DNA of 64,000 nucleotides from Clostridiales bacterium (GTDB lineage Bacteria; Bacillota; Clostridia; Oscillospirales; Oscillospiraceae): positions 32,218 to 96,217 of the forward strand of contig JAJBVG010000079.1 of assembly GCA_020859945.1 (NCBI GenBank). The letters are read 5' to 3'. The translations under genes were made by a program, and so were the position numbers. Positions 58,890 through 64,000 of the stretch are shown here, one piece after another. Positions within the stretch are counted from its first letter, which is position 1; the number at the start of each line of letters is the position of its first letter. The notes beneath the pieces are model-generated. The model saw only the letters and a list, made by a program, of their open reading frames with translations. It did no database searches and was not told the origin of the DNA.

Positions 58890-61220
58890 ATGGTGCAGAG
58901 CGGAAATGGAGAAAACGAGAGAGAATTTGCGGCCCGGGACGCCGCTCAGCCGGTGAAGCGGCGGTGGGTGTTCCTGGCCGGGGCAGTGATTGCCTGTCTG
59001 CTGGCCAGCCAGACTTACGCCTGGTGGCTGTGCCTCCCCCTGGGACTGGTGGGGCTGTTCTACTTCTACATCGAGCGACGGGCATGGACGGTAAAACTCT
59101 ACAACTGGTTCGCCCTGGGCGTAGCGGTCATGCTGCTGTGGTTTGGCCTTTATGGGATCTCCCGTGTCCGTCCGGCCCAGCGCTTATGGAATCAGACGGG
59201 AACCTATACCGCTGTGGTCTTGGACTACCCCGGCGAGACCAGCTGGGGCAGTCAGTTGGATGTGGCGCTGCAAACGCCCTCCGGCGCGAAGGTGCGCACC
59301 CGTATTTATACCAGTCTGGACTGCGGCGAAGTGAAACCCGGTGATACGTTGGAGGTCACGGCTGCAATTATTTCCCCGCGGAAAGCCTATGCGGACGCGC
59401 CCACCTACTACACGTCCAGAGGCATTTTTGCTGTCAGCAGCAAGGTGACAGATCTGACGGTCACACCCAACGACAAAATACCTCTCCGCTTCCTGCCCAG
59501 AGTGGCGGCAAAGGCCATGCAGGAGCGGGTAAAGGAGCTGTATCCCGGCGAGGGAGGCGGTATTTTGATGGCCCTCCTGACCGGGGAGCAGGAGGAGCTT
59601 TCCGATGCCATTGGCAACCAGCTCAGCCGCACCGGGCTGCGCCATCTGGTGGCCGTGTCCGGCCTTCACGTCTCGTTGCTCATCGGCGGGTTCCTGCTGC
59701 TGCCAGGGGACCGGCGGGTCAAATCGCTGCTGGCGGTTCCTGTGCTGTTGTTTTTCTGCCTGCTGACCGGGGCGGGGCCGTCTGTGGTGCGGGCCACGGT
59801 GATGGGCCTTTTGGCGCTGCTTGGCCCCTTTTTCCGCCGGGACAGCGACGGCCCTTGGTCGCTGGGGGTGGCGCTGCTCCTGCTGATGATTTGTAATCCG
59901 TTTTCCATTAACAGCGTGGGGTTGCAGCTGTCCTTTACCGCTGTAGTAGGGATTTTTCTCGTGACCCAGCGGTTGAACCGCTGGATGCTGGAGCGCAGCC
60001 CCAAACCAACCGGCAAACTGGGGAAAGGCATCAAGAGATGGGTCTGCGGCTGTGTCTCCGTCACGGCGGGGGCTACCGTGTTGACCCTGCCCATCAGTAT
60101 GTACTACTTCGAGACCATTTCCCTGATTGCACCGCTGGCAAACCTGCTGGTGCTGTGGTCGGTGACGCTGCTGTTTGGCGGCGGTCTGCTGACCTTGGGG
60201 CTGTCGTTCCTGAGCCTGCCCATGGCTCGGCTGGTGGCGCTGCCGGTGAAGGCCCTGTTTGCCTATTTCTTCGGCGTGGTAGATTTTCTCTCCCGGCTGC
60301 CATACAGTTCCCTGACCAGTCACACTGCCAGTTATTGCCTTTGGCTGGCGGCGGTGTACGCCGTGGTGCTGTTGTTGTTGCTTCGTCCCCAGTGGCGGAA
60401 GCGGGCAGTAGTGTGCTGCGTTGGCCTCATAGCGCTGCTGGCGGTGCTGATTGGATTCAACCGGTTCATCCTGACGTCCAGCGGGCTGACCGTTCAAGTG
60501 TTGGATGTGGGCCAGGGGCAGAGTGTGCTGTTCTTTTCCCAACAGGAGGCCGTGGCGGTGGACTGCGGCGGCAACGACGCAGGCAATGTGCTGGCGGACG
60601 CTCTGGGCGATGTAGGCGAAAGCAGCTTGGAACTGCTGATGCTGACGCACTTTGACAGCGACCACATAGACGGCGTTGAACAGCTGCTGGAACGGGTAAC
60701 GGTGGAAGTCATCGCAGTCCCCGACATCGAGGACGAGAGCGGCCACTGGGCGGAAATCGAAGCGCTGGCGGAGGAATACCAGGTAGAGATATGGAAGGTG
60801 ACAGAGGACACGACCGTTTCCTTTGGCTCCGCCGAAATCGAAATTTTCGCCCCGGTGACGCAAGATGATGACAACAACGGCGGCCTCTCCGCCCTGGCTT
60901 GGGAGGATAACTTCGAGGTACTCATCACCGGCGACATGGACAGCGAGACGGAGCTGCTGCTGGCGGAGGAACAGAACCTCTCCGCCGTGGACGTGCTGGT
61001 GGTGGGACACCATGGCTCCAAGTATTCCACAAGCGAGGCATTTCTGGCCGTCGTGCAGCCGGAGACGGCCATCATCTCTGTGGGGGCAAACAATTCCTAC
61101 GGTCACCCCACCCAAGAGACGTTGGACCGGCTGGCCGCGGCGGGATGTACCGTTTACCGCACCGACTTACAGGGAAACGTGACCGTATCCGCATCCAAAA
61201 TCAGCGGGAAGGAGGAGTAA
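58890..61220 (+). CDS. comEC: DNA internalisation competence protein ComEC/Rec2
   Basis: Membrane channel for single-stranded DNA uptake; 776 residues, full architecture. Order: DUF4131 region with two or three membrane helices (about 20-180), Competence domain with many helices (about 205-520) including LRHLVAVSGLHVSLLIGGF, and a C-terminal metallo-beta-lactamase domain (about 530-776) with LMLTHFDSDHIDG and VGHHGSKYSTSEAF. ATG 58890 lacks a good ribosome site, so the start is uncertain. No comEA is adjacent. It is followed by holA 1 base after its stop. Confidence 0.93.
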   Translation: MVQSGNGENEREFAARDAAQPVKRRWVFLAGAVIACLLASQTYAWWLCLPLGLVGLFYFYIERRAWTVKLYNWFALGVAVMLLWFGLYGISRVRPAQRLWNQTGTYTAVVLDYPGETSWGSQLDVALQTPSGAKVRTRIYTSLDCGEVKPGDTLEVTAAIISPRKAYADAPTYYTSRGIFAVSSKVTDLTVTPNDKIPLRFLPRVAAKAMQERVKELYPGEGGGILMALLTGEQEELSDAIGNQLSRTGLRHLVAVSGLHVSLLIGGFLLLPGDRRVKSLLAVPVLLFFCLLTGAGPSVVRATVMGLLALLGPFFRRDSDGPWSLGVALLLLMICNPFSINSVGLQLSFTAVVGIFLVTQRLNRWMLERSPKPTGKLGKGIKRWVCGCVSVTAGATVLTLPISMYYFETISLIAPLANLLVLWSVTLLFGGGLLTLGLSFLSLPMARLVALPVKALFAYFFGVVDFLSRLPYSSLTSHTASYCLWLAAVYAVVLLLLLRPQWRKRAVVCCVGLIALLAVLIGFNRFILTSSGLTVQVLDVGQGQSVLFFSQQEAVAVDCGGNDAGNVLADALGDVGESSLELLMLTHFDSDHIDGVEQLLERVTVEVIAVPDIEDESGHWAEIEALAEEYQVEIWKVTEDTTVSFGSAEIEIFAPVTQDDDNNGGLSALAWEDNFEVLITGDMDSETELLLAEEQNLSAVDVLVVGHHGSKYSTSEAFLAVVQPETAIISVGANNSYGHPTQETLDRLAAAGCTVYRTDLQGNVTVSASKISGKEE

Positions 61221-61221
61221 C

Positions 61222-62259
61222 ATGGCGGCAAAGAAAACCGGCCCGGACGTCGGGCTGGCACAGCTAAAAAAAGAGCTTTCCGCTGAAAAACTGGGGACCT
61301 GTTACCTTTTCTACGGGGAAGAGGACTATCTGCGGGATTCCTACCTCAAAAAGGTACAAAAGCAGCTTATCCCCCTGGGAATGGAGAGCTTTAACCTCCA
61401 TATCTTCCAGGGGAAGGACCTGGACCTGCGGGAGCTGGCTGATGCGGTGGACGCTTTCCCCATGATGAGCCAGCGGACGCTGATTCTTGTCTACGACTTT
61501 GACCTCTACAAAAACGAGAGCCGCCGGAACGCGCTGGAAGAGCTGCTCTCCGACCTGCCGGAGTATGTCTGCCTGATTTTTGTGTTTGATCAACTGGAAT
61601 ATAAATCGGGTGGCAACACCCGATTGGGTAAGCTGGTCAAAAAGACGGCCACAGCAGTTCAGTTCCAACCCCAGAGCCAAAGCGACCTGAACGCCTGGGT
61701 GCGCCGCCGGTTCAAAGCCTACGGCAAAGAAATCGACATGGGTACGGCGGAGTATCTGACCTTCCTCTGCGGGGGCCTGATGACCGGCTTGCAGAGCGAA
61801 ATTGACAAAATCGCCAACTATGCCGCCGGGAACAACATCCAAAAGGCGGACATCGACGCGGTGGCCGACCCGGTGCTGGATGCGCGGGTGTTCCAGATGA
61901 CCGACGCCATTAGCGCCAGAAACTTTCGCCGTGCGGCGGAGATTCTTTCCGACCTGTACCTGATGCACACGGAGCCCATTATGATCCTCTCCGTTCTGGG
62001 TCGCCAGATGCGGCAGCTGTGGTCGGCGCGGCTAACGCTGGAGAATCGAAAGGGGCAGGGAGACTTAGCGGCGCTGTGGGACATTCGCAGCGACTGGCAG
62101 GCGCGAAAGCTGATGAACGCCGCCCGGCAGTTCAACTTGGGCTGGTGCCGCAGGGCGGTGATTCTCTGCGCGGAAACCGACCTGGCCATGAAGTCCAGCG
62201 GTCTGGACAACGAGGAGCTGCTGACTGAACTGCTGCTCCGGCTGGCGAACGGGGGTTAA
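61222..62259 (+). CDS. holA: DNA polymerase III delta subunit
   Basis: Clamp-loader subunit that opens the beta clamp. 345 residues. LGTCYLFYGEEDYLRDSYLKKV is the N-terminal HolA motif, followed by an AAA+-like fold without a functional P-loop, and a C-terminal helical domain. GGAAGGAGG precedes the ATG inside the end of comEC. comEC-holA is the usual Firmicutes order. Confidence 0.93.
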   Translation: MAAKKTGPDVGLAQLKKELSAEKLGTCYLFYGEEDYLRDSYLKKVQKQLIPLGMESFNLHIFQGKDLDLRELADAVDAFPMMSQRTLILVYDFDLYKNESRRNALEELLSDLPEYVCLIFVFDQLEYKSGGNTRLGKLVKKTATAVQFQPQSQSDLNAWVRRRFKAYGKEIDMGTAEYLTFLCGGLMTGLQSEIDKIANYAAGNNIQKADIDAVADPVLDARVFQMTDAISARNFRRAAEILSDLYLMHTEPIMILSVLGRQMRQLWSARLTLENRKGQGDLAALWDIRSDWQARKLMNAARQFNLGWCRRAVILCAETDLAMKSSGLDNEELLTELLLRLANGG

Positions 62260-62260
62260 G

Positions 62261-62929
62261 ATGTTAAAGCTGAAAGAGGCCATTGTAGTGGAGGGGCGTT
62301 ACGACAAAAACACGCTCGCCCAGTTGGTGGACACCCTGATTTTGACCACAGACGGGTTCCAAATCTTTCGCCGGAAAGACCAGGCAGACCTCCTGCGGCG
62401 GGTGGCTACCCGCCGGGGACTGATTATTCTGACCGACAGCGACGGAGCGGGGTTTGTCATTCGGAACCACCTGAAAGGCATCCTTCCCCCTGAGCAGGTG
62501 AAGCAGTGCTATATCCCCGATGTGTACGGCAAGGAAAAACGCAAAAAAGTCCCCGGTAAGGAGGGCAAACTGGGGGTAGAGGGGATGTCCCCCGCCGTGC
62601 TGGAGGAAGCTCTGCGCCGGTGTGGGGCCACGATTCTGGGGGAGAATGGGAGCAGTGAAATGGACGAGCTTTCGGCTTCAGCCGGAAGCGAGGGATATGG
62701 AGCTTGCGACGACGATTCTGACCAGTCCGCCGGGCGGGAAATCACCAAGTTAGATTTGTATCAGGCAGGGCTATCCGGTGGAGCAGGCAGCGCCGGGCGG
62801 CGCAAAGCGTTGCTGCGGGCGCTGGATCTGCCGGAACACCTGACTGCCAACGCCCTGGTTCCGGTGCTGAACACACTGTTGACCTATGAGGAGTTCCTGG
62901 CGGCAACAAAGCAAATAGAGGATTTATAA
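62261..62929 (+). CDS. Toprim/RNase M5-like protein with DUF4093 C-terminus
   Basis: 222 residues. N-terminal Toprim domain with the catalytic Glu in IVVEGRYDKN and the DxD motif in LTDSDGAG. The C-terminal part (about 120-222) looks like DUF4093, found in Clostridia RNase M5-like proteins. RNase M5 matures 5S rRNA in B. subtilis; here that role is inferred. An acidic, Ser/Gly-rich linker (about 128-160) separates the two parts and is longer than I would expect. It follows holA after 1 base. Confidence 0.78.
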   Translation: MLKLKEAIVVEGRYDKNTLAQLVDTLILTTDGFQIFRRKDQADLLRRVATRRGLIILTDSDGAGFVIRNHLKGILPPEQVKQCYIPDVYGKEKRKKVPGKEGKLGVEGMSPAVLEEALRRCGATILGENGSSEMDELSASAGSEGYGACDDDSDQSAGREITKLDLYQAGLSGGAGSAGRRKALLRALDLPEHLTANALVPVLNTLLTYEEFLAATKQIEDL

Positions 62930-62978
62930 GTAGGCTTCTGGCGCATTTTCGGTGACATGAAAAGTTTACAACTCGTTT

Positions 62979-62994
62979 CAATAGCGCGCTATTG
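62979..62994. promoter_or_regulatory. Palindromic operator at the MarR promoter
   Basis: Perfect 16-bp palindrome CAATAGCGCGCTATTG that runs into the -35 box. Position and symmetry fit autorepression by the downstream MarR protein; the pairing is inferred. Confidence 0.65.
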
Positions 62995-63020
62995 ACTTTT
63001 GCTGGCCGCCATTCTATAAT
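62992..63020 (+). promoter_or_regulatory. Promoter of the MarR-family gene
   Basis: TTGACT (62992-62997), a 17-base spacer and perfect TATAAT (63015-63020). The sequence from 63015 to 63031 is identical to 28728-28744 at the cobalamin operon. Confidence 0.85.
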
Positions 63021-63098
63021 AATGTCTGCTGAATGAGCCGCCATACGGTTTTGCGCAGCAACGAAAGGGAGCTTTCCTGGGGAAACGAGGTGACGTAT

Positions 63099-63545
63099 AT
63101 GGTTCCTGCAACTGAAAACGCAGAGGTATTGCCAGACAACGGATTTCTGCTGAAAAAAATTGAGGAATCCCTGAAAAAACGGGCGGATGAGAACTTGAGA
63201 GAGTTGGATCTGACTGTCGCCCAGAGCCATGTTTTGCGGGTACTGGATCGACAGGAGGACGGGACCTGCACTCTGAAAGAGCTGGAGCGCTTTTTTTGCG
63301 TGGCCCAGCCCACCATCGCCGGGACGGTCTCCCGCCTGGAGAAAAAGGGATATGTGGAGGCTTTGTCCGATGAGTCGGACCGGCGGGTCAAGGTCGTTCG
63401 CCTGACGGAACTGGGCCGGAACCAAAATCGGCTGAGCCGGGAGAAGGTGCAGGAGACGGAGCGGCAGATGCTGGTCGGCATGACCGTGGAGGAACAGCGG
63501 GAGCTGAAACGCCTGCTGCAAATGGTCTATGAAAATATCCGATAA
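63099..63545 (+). CDS. MarR family transcriptional regulator
   Basis: 148-residue winged-helix regulator. The DNA-binding domain runs from about 40 to 115, with FFCVAQPTIAGTVSRLEKKGYVE as recognition helix region and wing DESDRRVKVVRLTELG. GAGGTG lies before ATG 63099; an upstream in-frame ATG at 63033 lies in the leader shared with the cbi promoter and is less likely. It probably controls itself through the palindrome at its -35 box and the ABC exporter that follows, whose own promoter is separate. Confidence 0.9.
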   Translation: MVPATENAEVLPDNGFLLKKIEESLKKRADENLRELDLTVAQSHVLRVLDRQEDGTCTLKELERFFCVAQPTIAGTVSRLEKKGYVEALSDESDRRVKVVRLTELGRNQNRLSREKVQETERQMLVGMTVEEQRELKRLLQMVYENIR

Positions 63546-63569
63546 AAGCAAAAATAACGTTTCATCTGA

Positions 63570-63598
63570 TTGACAGAGACCGAACGATTCTTTATAAT
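63570..63598 (+). promoter_or_regulatory. Promoter of the ABC exporter gene
   Basis: Perfect TTGACA (63570-63575), a 17-base spacer and perfect TATAAT (63593-63598). Confidence 0.9.
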
Positions 63599-63644
63599 GT
63601 TCTTTACAGAAGCAACAAACGAAAACTGAGGAGGTAGATCCACT

Positions 63645-64000
63645 ATGCTCAAAACCCTTGGCGCACATCTGGGAGAGTATAAACGGCCATCGATTCTGAC
63701 GCCGCTTTTCATGCTCCTGGAGGTGCTCATGGAGACCGTCATTCCCCTTTTGATGGCCTCCATCGTCGATGACGGCATCGAGGCGGGTAACATCACCCAC
63801 GTATACCAAATGGGTGGCTGGATGATTCTCTGCGCCCTGATTGGACTGTTCGCAGGCTTGATGGGCGCAAGAAACGGCGCTCTGGCGTCCGCTGGCCTGG
63901 CCCGGAACCTGCGGGAGGCCATGTTCACCAACATTCAGCGCTTCTCTGTTACTATAATATTTGCCCCTTGGTTATGGCAGCCAGCCATAGGCATGGGACA
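63645..64000 (+). CDS. ABC transporter permease/ATPase, N-terminus only, frame diverges near the window end
   Basis: 118 residues visible before the edge. MLKTLGAHLGEYKRPSILTP and the first two membrane helices (LLEVLMETVIPLLMASIVDDGIE, then MILCALIGLFAGLMG) followed by ARNLREAMFTNIQRFS match the heterodimeric multidrug exporters usually found behind MarR genes. From 63948 onward the residues (VTIIFAPWLWQPAIGMG) no longer follow the family's expected FSxxNIDxF continuation and base composition changes. An inserted element or an assembly join is possible. GAGGAGGT precedes the ATG. Confidence 0.7.
   Translation, partial: MLKTLGAHLGEYKRPSILTPLFMLLEVLMETVIPLLMASIVDDGIEAGNITHVYQMGGWMILCALIGLFAGLMGARNGALASAGLARNLREAMFTNIQRFSVTIIFAPWLWQPAIGMG

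Noticed and set aside
59184..61115. 643-codon open frame on the minus strand
   Set aside because: Antisense to comEC and rich in Gln/His, as expected from a shadow of Leu/Val-rich codons. No ribosome site or family resemblance.

Overview
The window is about 64 kb of GC-rich chromosome from a low-GC-phylum (Firmicutes) bacterium. The gene set points to an anaerobic Clostridia of the Oscillospiraceae type (Flavonifractor/Pseudoflavonifractor-like). Supporting signs are the dnaG-rpoD pair, a T-box in front of alaS, the RNase M5-like/holA/comEC block, anaerobic (early cobalt insertion) cobalamin genes and strong GGAGG ribosome binding sites. This placement is inference; no rRNA is present to confirm it. 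No tRNA, rRNA, CRISPR array or complete mobile element was seen.

Layout. 1-5.1 kb: end of clpX, lon, engB, then a 350-base hairpin-rich non-coding stretch and an S51 peptidase. 5.1-15.5 kb (minus strand): purine synthesis. The main operon reads purE-purC-purF-purM-purN-(DUF1796-like gene)-purO-purH, preceded by a short leader ORF and an intrinsic terminator. A second unit holds an acetyltransferase, a dCMP-type deaminase and purD. IMP formation is split between a stand-alone AICAR transformylase and an archaeal-type PurO cyclohydrolase. 15.5-23.6 kb: mixed single genes (glycosyltransferase, PAP2 phosphatase, D-lyxose isomerase-like cupin, ruvX/DUF1292 pair, cysE, hypB, a GH79-like glycosidase, a PNPOx-like protein). 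23.7-28.7 kb: mgtE behind a long structured leader, then dnaG-rpoD.

28.7-48.7 kb: one compact plus-strand operon for anaerobic cobalamin and early tetrapyrrole synthesis: cbiD-cbiF-cbiG-cbiH-cbiJ-cbiET-cbiA-cobT-cobU-cobS-(short cobU-like)-cobC-cbiB-cobD-cbiP-cbiC-cbiK-cbiL-hemA/sirC-hemC-cobA/hemD. Many junctions are ATGA or GTGA overlaps, so translation is probably coupled. The operon should carry glutamyl-tRNA through uroporphyrinogen III to cobalamin, except for hemB, hemL and the corrinoid adenosyltransferase, which must lie elsewhere. No cobalamin riboswitch precedes it.

49-64 kb (plus strand): a DJ-1 family protein behind a 160-base leader, mltG, a U32 protein, a pantothenate cluster (DUF2520 dehydrogenase-like gene, panB, panC, panD), T-box-alaS, a HIT protein, comEC, holA, an RNase M5-like Toprim protein, and a MarR regulator followed by an ABC exporter whose reading frame stops resembling its family about 50 bases before the window ends.

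The most interesting points are the leader-ORF/terminator arrangement before purE, the structured leader before mgtE, a promoter-leader sequence shared by the cobalamin operon and the MarR gene, the degenerate second CobU, heptamer repeats at three intergenic sites, and the broken ABC transporter at the right edge.
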